A DNA stretch of 22,378 bases from JBDTSW01 sp039930945 (GTDB lineage Bacteria; Actinomycetota; Thermoleophilia; Solirubrobacterales; 70-9), in the NCBI GenBank assembly GCA_039930945.1, contig JBDTSW010000024.1, positions 1-22,378 on the forward strand. Reading direction: 5' to 3'. The position numbers and the translations under genes are program-made. Below are positions 6,673-13,441 of this stretch, in pieces. The notes below the pieces were generated by a model, which saw only the letters and a list, made by a program, of their open reading frames with translations, ran no database searches and had not been told where the DNA came from. How positions within the stretch are numbered: position 1 is the first letter of the stretch; every line of letters starts with the position of its first letter.

Positions 6673-7638
6673 CCGCGAGCGCCCCGCCGCCCCGAGGTAG
6701 GGGGAGCCGAGATCGGCGACGAGCCGCTCGGCGAAGTCGCGCGCGCGGATCGTCCGCCGGCGCTGGATCGCCCGCCGCTCGCGGCACAGGCGCGGCAGCC
6801 AGCGGATCAGGTCGGACCAGGCCCGCAGCTTCTGGGCGAACCAGCCGCCGGCGATCGAGACCCCGATCAGCGCCAATTCGGTCGCGATCAGCACCGGGGC
6901 GAGCACGGCCAGCAGCGGCCCCGGATAGGTCCGGATCACGGTCGCCCAACGGTTGCGCTCCAGATAGCGCCATTTCGCCGGTCCCTTGACGAACTCATAG
7001 TCATGATCGACACGGGCGCGCGGCTCCACCCCGAGGCGACCGCCGGCGAGGCGCAGCCGCAGCGAGAGGTCGACGTCCTCGTGGTAGAGGAAATAGTGCT
7101 CCGGGAAGCCGCCCGCCTGCGCGAAGGCGTCGCGGACCAGCGCCAGGCAGGCGCCGGAGACGAAGCCCGGCTCGCCGGCGTCGACGGCCGCAGAGGCGAC
7201 CGGCTCACCGGCCCCGCCCGCCCAGGCGATGCCGGTGAAGTGGACGACGCCCCCCCGGGCGTTGACCACACGGCCTGCCTCGGCGGTCACGAGCGCCTGC
7301 CAGGCCGCCCAGCCTCGGCCTTCGGCCAGCGGCGCCGCGATCGCCTCCCGCCACCCCCCGGCGGGCACCGCGTCGGGGTTGAGGAAGCACAGCAGCTCGC
7401 CCGTCGCCGCGGCGGCGCCGAGGTTGCAGGCGGCCGCGAACCCGAGGTTCGCCCCGGTCTCGATCACGATCGCGCTGGGGGCCATCGACCGAACCGCCCC
7501 GGCGGTGCCGTCGGCCGAGGCGTTGTCAACGACGATGATCTCGTCGCCGTCGCTGAGCTGATCGCTGAGCGCATCCAGCAGCGGGCCCACCGTCGAGCGG
7601 TGCCCGTGGGTGACGACGACGACGGAGAGGGCGGTCAG
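6592..7638 (-). CDS. GT2 glycosyltransferase, rhamnosyltransferase-like (probable CTG start)
   Basis: A 348-residue family 2 glycosyltransferase. Visible motifs: strand 1 SVVVVTHGHRSTVGPLLDAL, IIVVDNASADGTAGAV, NLGFAAACNLGAAAATGE, the metal-site LCFLNPDAVPAGGW, and the catalytic-base region EHYFLYHEDVDLSLRLRL. This order is that of WbbL-type rhamnosyltransferases and relatives that build cell-wall or O-antigen-like glycans. A hydrophobic region follows (LLAVLAPVLIATELALIGV) and then a basic tail. No ATG, GTG or TTG lies in frame between the upstream gene's body and strand 1; the only sensible initiation point is CTG at 7638-7636, overlapping the TGA of the SnoaL-like gene as CTGA. Longer starts inside the upstream gene (GTG/ATG near 7914) give Arg-rich out-of-frame shadow sequence. 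Function confident, start uncertain. Confidence 0.82.
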   Translation of the reverse strand: MTALSVVVVTHGHRSTVGPLLDALSDQLSDGDEIIVVDNASADGTAGAVRSMAPSAIVIETGANLGFAAACNLGAAAATGELLCFLNPDAVPAGGWREAIAAPLAEGRGWAAWQALVTAEAGRVVNARGGVVHFTGIAWAGGAGEPVASAAVDAGEPGFVSGACLALVRDAFAQAGGFPEHYFLYHEDVDLSLRLRLAGGRLGVEPRARVDHDYEFVKGPAKWRYLERNRWATVIRTYPGPLLAVLAPVLIATELALIGVSIAGGWFAQKLRAWSDLIRWLPRLCRERRAIQRRRTIRARDFAERLVADLGSPYLGAAGRSRLLRTGLAAYWALALRLLGRPEPGRGP

Positions 7639-8036
7639 GATGCCGCTGAGCCGAGCGCGCTCAGCACCTGCGCGGTGTCCGCGTAGGACTCGGCCCTGAC
7701 GACCTGCCCGCCGCGCAGCTTGTAGATCCAGACCGAGCGATTCTCGATCGTGGCGCCGTCCTTGGTGCGACCGCGAATCGCGGCGGTGACGATGACGTGA
7801 TCGTCGTCGGCCCCGAGGACCTTCTCGGGAGTGGCCTTGAAGTCCTTGAAGTGCTCGAGCAGGACGCGCACGTACTCGCGGAATCCCTCCGGCCCGAGGA
7901 AGGTGCCGCCCCACGGCAACGTCGCCGGCGCCGTGATCTCGCCCTCGGGCGCGACGATGCTGGTCGCAGCGTCGTAGTCGCCCTTGGCAAACGCGTCCCA
8001 GGCCGCCTGGATCACATCAACGTTGTCTCGCGCCAT
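7635..8036 (-). CDS. SnoaL-like / NTF2-like protein
   Basis: A 133-residue protein of the NTF2-like superfamily (SnoaL-like, ketosteroid-isomerase fold). The pattern is typical: helix VDVIQAAWDAFAKGDYDAA, EITAPATLPWGGTFLGPEGF, a helix REYVRVLLEHFKDF, then the strands DHVIVTAAIRGRTKDG and NRSVWIYKLRGGQVVRAESY. Members are small-molecule isomerases, hydrolases or non-catalytic ligand-binding proteins, so no substrate can be named. The ATG at 8036 follows a strong GGAGGA; longer frames run back into the tRNA-Thr gene and are rejected. It lies 18 nt after the tRNA 3' end and overlaps the glycosyltransferase start by 4 nt, so the three are probably on one transcript. Confidence 0.85.
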   Translation of the reverse strand: MARDNVDVIQAAWDAFAKGDYDAATSIVAPEGEITAPATLPWGGTFLGPEGFREYVRVLLEHFKDFKATPEKVLGADDDHVIVTAAIRGRTKDGATIENRSVWIYKLRGGQVVRAESYADTAQVLSALGSAAS

Positions 8037-8054
8037 CAATCCTCCTTCATGCAG

Positions 8055-8127
8055 AGCCGACGGCCGGAGTCGAACCGGCGACCCCTTCATTACGAATGAA
8101 GTGCTCTACCAGCTGAGCTACGTCGGC
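8055..8127 (-). tRNA. tRNA-Thr (anticodon CGT)
   Basis: A complete 73-nt cloverleaf: acceptor GCCGACG/CGTCGGC, U8-A9, D-stem GCTC/GAGC, anticodon stem CTTCA/TGAAG with loop TTCGTAA (anticodon CGT, 8092-8094), variable loop GGGTC, T-stem GCCGG/CCGGC with loop TTCGACT, discriminator T at 8055. All stems pair perfectly and CCA is not encoded. It reads ACG codons. It lies between the response-regulator stop (8150) and the SnoaL-like start (8036) on the same strand. Confidence 0.97.
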
Positions 8128-8135
8128 GCCGTTCC

Positions 8136-8141
8136 AGTCTA
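8136..8141 (-). promoter_or_regulatory. -10 box (TAGACT) for tRNA-Thr
   Basis: On the minus strand TAGACT ends 8 nt before the first tRNA base, next to the AT-rich TTAAA, the only such run in the surrounding DNA. It matches the TAGnCT boxes before nrdR and the first GT2. It would give the tRNA a 5' leader of at most a few bases. Confidence 0.4.
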
Positions 8142-8149
8142 TTTAAGGC

Positions 8150-8851
8150 CTACTCAGCGAGGCGGTAGCCGATGCCGCGTACGGTGAGCACGAGCTCGGG
8201 CTCCTGCGGGTCACGCTCGATCTTCTGGCGGAGGTTGGAGATGTGGACGTCACAGGCGCGGACATCGCCCTCGAACTCCGACTGCCACAGCTCTTCCATG
8301 ATCTCCAGCCGGCTGAATACCTGGCCGGGGCTCTCGGCAAGGAGCCGCAGCACCTGGAACTCGGAGCGGGTGAGGTTGGCGGGCTCGCCGCGGATGCTGA
8401 CGAGGTGGCGGGCGAGATCGATCCGCACCGGGCCGGCCTCGATCATCTTGTCCTCCCTCGAGGCGGTGGAGCGGTCGAGCTCGCGGCGGCGCAGCTGGGC
8501 GCGGACCCGCCCCAGCACCTCGCGCACCGAGAACGGCTTGGTCACGTAGTCGTCGGCGCCGACCTCGAGCCCGACGACCTTGTCGACCTCGGCGTCCTTC
8601 GCGGTCAGGAGGATGATCGGAATCGGGCTGCGGGCGCGGACCTCCCGGCAGACATCGAGGCCACTGCGGCCCGGCATCATGATGTCGAGGATCAGCAGGT
8701 CGTAGCCCGGCCCGTCGGCGGCTGCCTTGCGCTGGGCGTCATCACCGTCGACCGCCAGGGTCACCTCGAAGCCCTCCTGCTCGAGCGCGTAGCCGACCGC
8801 GTCGCGGACGGAGGGCTCATCGTCGGCCACCAGGATCCTCCCGATCGACAT
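8150..8851 (-). CDS. OmpR/PhoB-family response regulator
   Basis: A 233-residue two-domain regulator. The receiver (~4-118) has the acidic pocket Asp10-Asp11, phosphoacceptor Asp56 in LLILDIMMPG, Thr83 in ILLTAKD and Lys105 in DDYVTKPF. The C-terminal winged helix-turn-helix (~135-232) is of the Trans_reg_C type: VRIDLARHLVSIRGE, LTRSEFQVLRLLAESPGQVF, the recognition helix VRACDVHISNLRQKIE and the wing LTVRGIGYRLAE. It is a DNA-binding transcription factor activated by the sensor kinase encoded just upstream; only 2 nt separate the kinase stop from this ATG. The signal and target genes cannot be inferred. It ends 22 nt before the tRNA-Thr gene. Confidence 0.95.
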   Translation of the reverse strand: MSIGRILVADDEPSVRDAVGYALEQEGFEVTLAVDGDDAQRKAAADGPGYDLLILDIMMPGRSGLDVCREVRARSPIPIILLTAKDAEVDKVVGLEVGADDYVTKPFSVREVLGRVRAQLRRRELDRSTASREDKMIEAGPVRIDLARHLVSIRGEPANLTRSEFQVLRLLAESPGQVFSRLEIMEELWQSEFEGDVRACDVHISNLRQKIERDPQEPELVLTVRGIGYRLAE

Positions 8852-8853
8852 CG

Positions 8854-10584
8854 TCAGGCCACCGGTGTCGCTGCCGGCTGGGCCGCCTGGAGGCGGACCC
8901 AGAAGGTGCTGCCCGCGCCGACCTCGGAGCGCACGCCGATCTCGCCGCTCATCACGTCGACCATGCGCTTGGCGATCGAGAGGCCGAGGCCGAAGCCCTC
9001 CTGCTCGAGCGCGCCCGAGCCGCGGTAAAAGCGCTCGAACACGCGGTCGATCTCATCCGGCTCGATGCCGGTGCCCGTGTCGCTGACCTCGATCAAAATC
9101 TCCTCATCGCCATCCCGGCGCGCGCGAAGCGTAACGACGCCGGGCGGAGGCGTGTTCTTGAAGGCGTTGGTGAGCAGCCCGATCAGCACCTGGCGCAGCA
9201 GGAGCGAGTCGCCGCGGGCGACGAGCTCGGGCGTCGCCTCGAGCTTCAGCTCCACCCCCTCGCTCCCGGTCACGGCCTGGGCGGCCTCGTCGAGGGCGAT
9301 GGCGACGTCGATCGCTCCCGAGCCCCCCTCGCCCACCGCCTCCATCCGCGCCAGGGCCAGCAGCGACTCGGTCAGCCGGCTGACGCGCTCGGTGTCGGAG
9401 GCCAGTCGGGCGAGGAAGTGGTCGCGCGCGGAGGGATCGTCCTTGGCGCCGCCCCGCAGGACCTCGATCGCGCCGGAGATGCCCGCGATCGGGTTGCGCA
9501 GCTCGTGCGCGGCGTTGGAGACGAACTCGCGCTCGGCCAGCTCGCGCCGCAGCTCCTCGGTGCGGTCGCGGACCACCGCCAGGACCGCGCCCTCGGCCGA
9601 CAGCTTGCGCGCGCCGAGCGCGTAGACGCGCTCGCCGATCCGCAGGGCATCGTTCTCGGCGGCGCCGCGCGCGTCGGCGCGCCGCAGCCACGGCTGCAGC
9701 TCACGCGAGACCCTGCGGTCGGAGCCGATCATCTCCTCGGCGGCCGTGTTCGCGAACCGCGCCTCCCCCTCCAGGCCGACGACCATCACGGCGTCGTCGA
9801 GCGCGTCGAAGATCGCCGCGAGGCGGTCGCGCTCGGACGAGAGCGCTTCGAAGGACTCGCGCAGCGCCACCCGCATCGTCTCCAGCGCGGCTCCCAGATC
9901 GGTGATCTCGTCGCGACCGCCGGTGCCCTCCAGCGGCTCGTCGAGGCGTCCCTCCGTCATCCGCCTGGCGCTCTGGGCGAGGCGTTTGACCCGCGAGCTG
10001 ATCGCGCTGGCGATCACCAGCCCGATCAGCATCGCCACCCCGACTGCGATCAGAGCCGCGGTCACCCGTTTGCCGCCGACCTCCTCGATCGCGTCCTGAA
10101 GCTCCTGCGGGCGTTCGGCAAGGGCCACCACCGCGCCCGCCGAGGATCCCTCCTGGAAGACCGGGGTGGTGACGATGGTGACCCCGTCGGGCACCTCGTC
10201 CACGGACCGCGTTCCGCGCCCCGCCGACCGCACCGCTCGTCGATACCCGACGACGTCGTCGAGCGGCACGCCGCGCGCGACCTTCGGAGTCACCAGCTTG
10301 CCCTCGTCGTCGAAGACCCAGGCCGCGTAGCCGGGATCGGTGATGTCGGCGAGAAGCGTGGGCGCAACCTTGGACGGGCGCTCGCCGATGCGGTCGGCCA
10401 GGCGCACGGTCCGCCCGACGGCGATCTCCACCGCGCGCTCGTTCGCCGTGTCCCCGGTCGAACTGCCGACCAGCAACACCGAGAGCCCGGCGGTGATCAG
10501 CGCCACCGCGGCGAAGGCGATGGCCAGATAGAGGCGGACCCCGAGTGGTCGCCGGGCACGTGGCTGGGGCTGACCGATCGCCAT
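8854..10584 (-). CDS. membrane sensor histidine kinase (HAMP-PAS-HisKA-HATPase)
   Basis: A 576-residue sensor kinase, partner of the adjacent response regulator. Two membrane segments (~17-39, ~175-196) bracket a ~135-residue extracytoplasmic sensor region. A HAMP linker (~190-245, ending in EITDLGAALETMRVALRESF) leads to a PAS-like domain (~250-350, LAAIFDALDDAVMVVGLEGE). The HisKA domain has His360 in NAAHELRNPIAG, and the ATPase domain has the N box (LLTNAFKNTPPPG), G1 (VSDTGTGIEPDE), F box (VFERFYRGSG) and G2 (GFGLGLSIAKRMVD), all intact. The layout resembles PhoR/SenX3/ResE-type kinases. The ATG at 10584 has a GGCGGG just upstream and follows the holB stop by 21 nt, so it is probably in the tmk-holB transcript. 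Confidence 0.93.
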   Translation of the reverse strand: MAIGQPQPRARRPLGVRLYLAIAFAAVALITAGLSVLLVGSSTGDTANERAVEIAVGRTVRLADRIGERPSKVAPTLLADITDPGYAAWVFDDEGKLVTPKVARGVPLDDVVGYRRAVRSAGRGTRSVDEVPDGVTIVTTPVFQEGSSAGAVVALAERPQELQDAIEEVGGKRVTAALIAVGVAMLIGLVIASAISSRVKRLAQSARRMTEGRLDEPLEGTGGRDEITDLGAALETMRVALRESFEALSSERDRLAAIFDALDDAVMVVGLEGEARFANTAAEEMIGSDRRVSRELQPWLRRADARGAAENDALRIGERVYALGARKLSAEGAVLAVVRDRTEELRRELAEREFVSNAAHELRNPIAGISGAIEVLRGGAKDDPSARDHFLARLASDTERVSRLTESLLALARMEAVGEGGSGAIDVAIALDEAAQAVTGSEGVELKLEATPELVARGDSLLLRQVLIGLLTNAFKNTPPPGVVTLRARRDGDEEILIEVSDTGTGIEPDEIDRVFERFYRGSGALEQEGFGLGLSIAKRMVDVMSGEIGVRSEVGAGSTFWVRLQAAQPAATPVA

Positions 10585-10605
10585 CCCGCCTATCTTCGCA
10601 CCGGG

Positions 10606-11763
10606 CTAGCCCGCGAGCAGGGATTCGAGCCGGTAAAGCAGCGCCTCCAGAGCCAGCTCCTCGTTGACGTTGACCTGCAGCCGCCGTCGCGTCTCCATCA
10701 CCAGCTCCGCGCCCCGCCGCGCCCGGCGGGCGTCGAGTGAGTCAGCGTCGGCCTCGAGCTGTTCGCTGCGATCACAGCCGAGGACCAGCTCGGGCGCGGC
10801 TTCGGCGACGGCGGCGAGGTCACGCAGCCAGGCGGCGACCAGGCGCAGGCCGAGATCGAGCGCGGCGGTGCGCGCCCGGCGAGCCGCCCGGCTGGCGGCC
10901 TGCTCGGACTCGCGAGCGCGCCTGCGCGCGCCCGGGCCCTCGGCCTCGCCGTCGTCGGCGGCAAGCGCCTCGGCCGCAGCGGAGGCGTCCTCGCCGGCGG
11001 TGCGGCCTGCGGCCTCCGCCGCCGCCAAGAGCTCGCCCTGAGGCCGACCGTCCAGCGATCCGGAGCGCGCGGCGCGCACGTAGGCCTCGGCGGCCGCGCG
11101 CAGGTCGCGGCCCTGCTGAGAGCACAACAGCAGGGCGGCCTCGACGTCACCGCCGGCCAAGCGGGTGGCGGCGCGGCGCTCCTGCTCCGGGGCTTCGGGG
11201 GCGCGCTCGGCGACGATCTCGGCTGCCGCCTCCGGCGCCAGCGCCGCGAAGCGGATCGCGCGGCAACGTGAACGCACGGTATCGAGCAGCGCCTCCGGCT
11301 CGGCGGTGATCAGGATGATGTGGTCGAACGGGGCCGGCTCCTCGAGGGTCTTGAGCAATGCGTTCTGGCTCTCCTCGGCCATCGCCTCGGCCGCGGCGAT
11401 CACGAACAGCCGACGCTCGCCCTCGAACGGCCGGTAGGCGGCCGCGGCGATCACCCGCTCGCGCACCGTCTCGACGAGGTGCTGGTTGCCCGGGGGCTCG
11501 AGCCAGACGAGGTCGGGGTGAGGAGAGGGGTCCGCGAGCGCCCGCCGGCGGGCGTCGTCGGCGTCGGGGGCGCCCGCGGCCAGCAGTTCGGCGGCAAGGG
11601 CGCGGGCGGCCGCGCGCTTTCCGGACCCGGGAGGACCGGCCAGCAGGTAGGCGTGGGTCGGCGCCTGCAGCGCCACGGCCAGCGCCAGGCGCGCGGCCGG
11701 TTGATGCGGCGTCGCGTCGATCAGCGCCTGCGGCGCCGGCGCGCCGGCCGCCGCGGCGCTCAT
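10606..11763 (-). CDS. holB: DNA polymerase III subunit delta' (HolB)
   Basis: A 385-residue clamp-loader subunit. The N-terminal RecG-like AAA+ region has a P-loop AGPPGSGKRAAARALA (Gly43-Lys49), then LVWLEPPGNQHLVETVRERV, the Walker B-like RRLFVIAAAEAMAEESQNAL, and the strongly diagnostic ALLKTLEEPAP followed by the sensor 1 and SRC-type motif DTVRSRCRAIRF. The C-terminal part is Ala/Glu/Arg-rich and poorly conserved, as is common in Actinobacteria. Within the replisome it helps load the sliding clamp. The usual four-cysteine zinc module between P-loop and Walker B is not present. The ATG overlaps the tmk stop by 4 bp (ATGA), a classic translational coupling, and tmk-holB is a widely conserved gene pair. 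Confidence 0.93.
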   Translation of the reverse strand: MSAAAAGAPAPQALIDATPHQPAARLALAVALQAPTHAYLLAGPPGSGKRAAARALAAELLAAGAPDADDARRRALADPSPHPDLVWLEPPGNQHLVETVRERVIAAAAYRPFEGERRLFVIAAAEAMAEESQNALLKTLEEPAPFDHIILITAEPEALLDTVRSRCRAIRFAALAPEAAAEIVAERAPEAPEQERRAATRLAGGDVEAALLLCSQQGRDLRAAAEAYVRAARSGSLDGRPQGELLAAAEAAGRTAGEDASAAAEALAADDGEAEGPGARRRARESEQAASRAARRARTAALDLGLRLVAAWLRDLAAVAEAAPELVLGCDRSEQLEADADSLDARRARRGAELVMETRRRLQVNVNEELALEALLYRLESLLAG

Positions 11764-12380
11764 GCGGAAGACCTCGCCTGAACCGCCTCGAGGACCCGCG
11801 CGTGCACCTCGTCGATCTCGCCCTCGGCGTCGATCACGACGATCCGCCCGGGGTGACGAGCGGCCAACTCGTCGTAGGCCTCGGTGACGGCGCGCTGGAA
11901 GCAGATCCCCTCGCTCTCGAAGCGATCCGCCCCGTCCGCTTCGCCCGCCGTCAGCCGCTGTTGGCCGCGCGCCTGGCCCGTCTCCGGGTCGAGGCGGAGC
12001 AGGAGGGTGAGGTCCGGGACGCAGCCGCCGACGGCGATCGCGTTCAATCCCTCGACCATCTCCACGCCCAGCTTCCGGGCGGCACCCTGGTAGGCGGCCG
12101 TGGAATCGATGAAGCGGTCGCAGACGACGTCGCGGCCAGCCTCGCGAGCGGGGGTGATCACCGCGGCGCAGAGCTCGGCGCGCGCTCCGCAGAACAACAG
12201 CAGCTCCGCCCGGGGATCGAGGGCCAGCTCCGGGTCCTTGAGCAGGTCGCGAACCCGCTCGCCGACCTCGGTGCCGCCGGGCTCGCGCAGCCGCAGCGTC
12301 TGTGGTCCCAGGGCCTCGGCGAGCATGGCGGTCTGGGTGGTCTTGCCCGAGCGGTCGATGCCCTCGAGGGTGATGAACAC
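11760..12380 (-). CDS. tmk: thymidylate kinase
   Basis: A 206-residue dTMP kinase, making dTDP for dTTP synthesis in the cytoplasm. The P-loop FITLEGIDRSGKTTQ sits at the very N-terminus, followed by LRLREPGGTEVGERVRDLL, the DR-type motif VVCDRFIDSTAAYQGAAR, and the lid region LLLRLDPETGQARGQQRL. The GTG at 12380 is chosen over the GTG/ATG-like starts further up (12422) because thymidylate kinases begin immediately before F-I-T-L-E-G, the extra residues show no similarity, and a TAGCGT -10 box lies 7 nt before it. It is first in the minus-strand run with holB and the two-component genes, divergent from the DUF559 gene. Confidence 0.95.
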   Translation of the reverse strand: MFITLEGIDRSGKTTQTAMLAEALGPQTLRLREPGGTEVGERVRDLLKDPELALDPRAELLLFCGARAELCAAVITPAREAGRDVVCDRFIDSTAAYQGAARKLGVEMVEGLNAIAVGGCVPDLTLLLRLDPETGQARGQQRLTAGEADGADRFESEGICFQRAVTEAYDELAARHPGRIVVIDAEGEIDEVHARVLEAVQARSSA

Positions 12381-12387
12381 GGGCCGC

Positions 12388-12393
12388 ACGCTA
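12388..12393 (-). promoter_or_regulatory. -10 box (TAGCGT) of tmk, likely leaderless
   Basis: On the minus strand TAGCGT ends 7 nt before the GTG at 12380, with no Shine-Dalgarno between them. It would be the promoter of the tmk-holB-kinase-regulator run. Confidence 0.4.
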
Positions 12394-12448
12394 GCGGGCG
12401 ATCGCTTGCAGGGGGCGAACACGCCGACTCTTCGCGCTCTTCCCGCAA

Positions 12449-13411
12449 GTGGCGGTGGGCGCGCGAAGACTCGACGCGGTGAGCGCGGAAATCGCTCGGC
12501 GCCAGCATGGGGCGGTCTCGCGGGCGCAGTTGCTTGCGGCCGGCGTCAGTCGCCACGGGATCCAGCGACGGATCGATTCGGGATTGCTGATTCGCGTCCA
12601 TCCCGGCGTCTACTTGGTCGGGCACAGGGGCGGCTCGCCGCTGGCGAGCGAGGCAGCGGCGATCCTCGCCTGCGGGGCGGGAGCATTTCTCAGCCACCGC
12701 ACGGCGGCGAGCCTTTGGGAGCTCCCGGTCCCCCGAGGCGGCCCGATCGAGGTCGCCATCGTCGGCCGCCGCCAGCGACCGCCCAGCGGTGTCCACACGT
12801 ACTACCTCACTGCGATGCCGGCAAGCGAGCGCCGGCGGCTTCGTCGCTTGCCGCTGACCTCACCGTCGCTGACGATTCTCGACCTCGCCGGCACCGTCCG
12901 CCCCGAGGCGCTCGCTGCCGCGCTCAACGAGGCCCGGGTGCTGCGGATCGTCAACGACAGGGCGCTGACCACCACCCTGTCCGCGCACCCGAATCGCCGT
13001 GGCGCACAGGCCCTCCGCCGGCTGCTCGAAGGCGAGCAGGGACCACGGATCACACGCTCCGAGGCGGAGCTCCTGGCCCTGCGGCTGATGCGCGCCCACG
13101 GCCTCGAGCCCGACGGGAGCGACGTCTCGATCGGCCCCTGGCGCGTCGACTTCCTGTTTCGGCAGGAGCTGCTGATCGTCGAGGTGGACGGATACCGGTA
13201 CCACTCGACCCCGCGACGATTCATCCAGGACCGGCGCCGCCTCGCCGATCTCGCCGCACGCGGACTCCAGGTCTTCCCGCTCAGCTGGTCTGACATCACC
13301 AGCGACGGGGAGCGCGCCATGCGCCGGCTGAAGACGACGCTCGGGCGGCGCGGTACGCAGCTCGGTGGCATCGCTGGGCCCGGCGACTTTTCGCGCCGGT
13401 GCCGCCAGTAG
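12449..13411 (+). CDS. AbiEi-like winged-helix / DUF559 nuclease-fold protein
   Basis: A 320-residue protein common in Actinobacteria in several copies per genome. The N-terminal ~60 residues (ARRQHGAVSRAQLLAAGVSR, RVHPGVYLVGH) match the winged-helix found in type IV toxin-antitoxin AbiEi antitoxins. The C-terminal ~90 residues are a DUF559/Vsr-like restriction-endonuclease fold: SEAELLALRLMRAHGL, WRVDFLFRQELLIVEVDGYR with Asp234 and Glu245-x-Asp247, then DRRRLADLAARGLQVFPLSW. No AbiEii-like toxin gene is adjacent, so it is an orphan and not obviously part of a toxin-antitoxin pair; nuclease activity is unproven. The GTG at 12449 is one choice; a GTG at 12479 (just before SAEIARRQ) is equally plausible and neither has a clear ribosome site. 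The 3' end lies inside a terminator-like hairpin. Confidence 0.82.
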   Translation: MAVGARRLDAVSAEIARRQHGAVSRAQLLAAGVSRHGIQRRIDSGLLIRVHPGVYLVGHRGGSPLASEAAAILACGAGAFLSHRTAASLWELPVPRGGPIEVAIVGRRQRPPSGVHTYYLTAMPASERRRLRRLPLTSPSLTILDLAGTVRPEALAAALNEARVLRIVNDRALTTTLSAHPNRRGAQALRRLLEGEQGPRITRSEAELLALRLMRAHGLEPDGSDVSIGPWRVDFLFRQELLIVEVDGYRYHSTPRRFIQDRRRLADLAARGLQVFPLSWSDITSDGERAMRRLKTTLGRRGTQLGGIAGPGDFSRRCRQ

Positions 13412-13429
13412 CGGCGGGGATGCGAAAAG
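13387..13429. terminator. bidirectional terminator-like hairpin between DUF559 gene and topA
   Basis: Outer arms CTTTTCGC (13387-13394) and GCGAAAAG (13422-13429) pair perfectly and enclose an inner GCCGC/GCGGC stem (13401-13405 with 13411-13415). The T run on either strand fits a terminator for both convergent genes. It covers the last codons and stop of the DUF559 gene and lies just past the topA stop at 13442. Confidence 0.45.
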
Positions 13430-13441
13430 CCCTCGGCGGCG

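Noticed and set aside
9418..10740. 440-codon plus-strand frame across the sensor kinase
   Set aside because: Antisense to the HisKA/PAS/HAMP regions of a complete kinase.
12158..12796. 212-codon minus-strand frame over the tmk/DUF559 boundary
   Set aside because: It overlaps both genes out of frame; its end repeats tmk sequence in another frame without conserved motifs.
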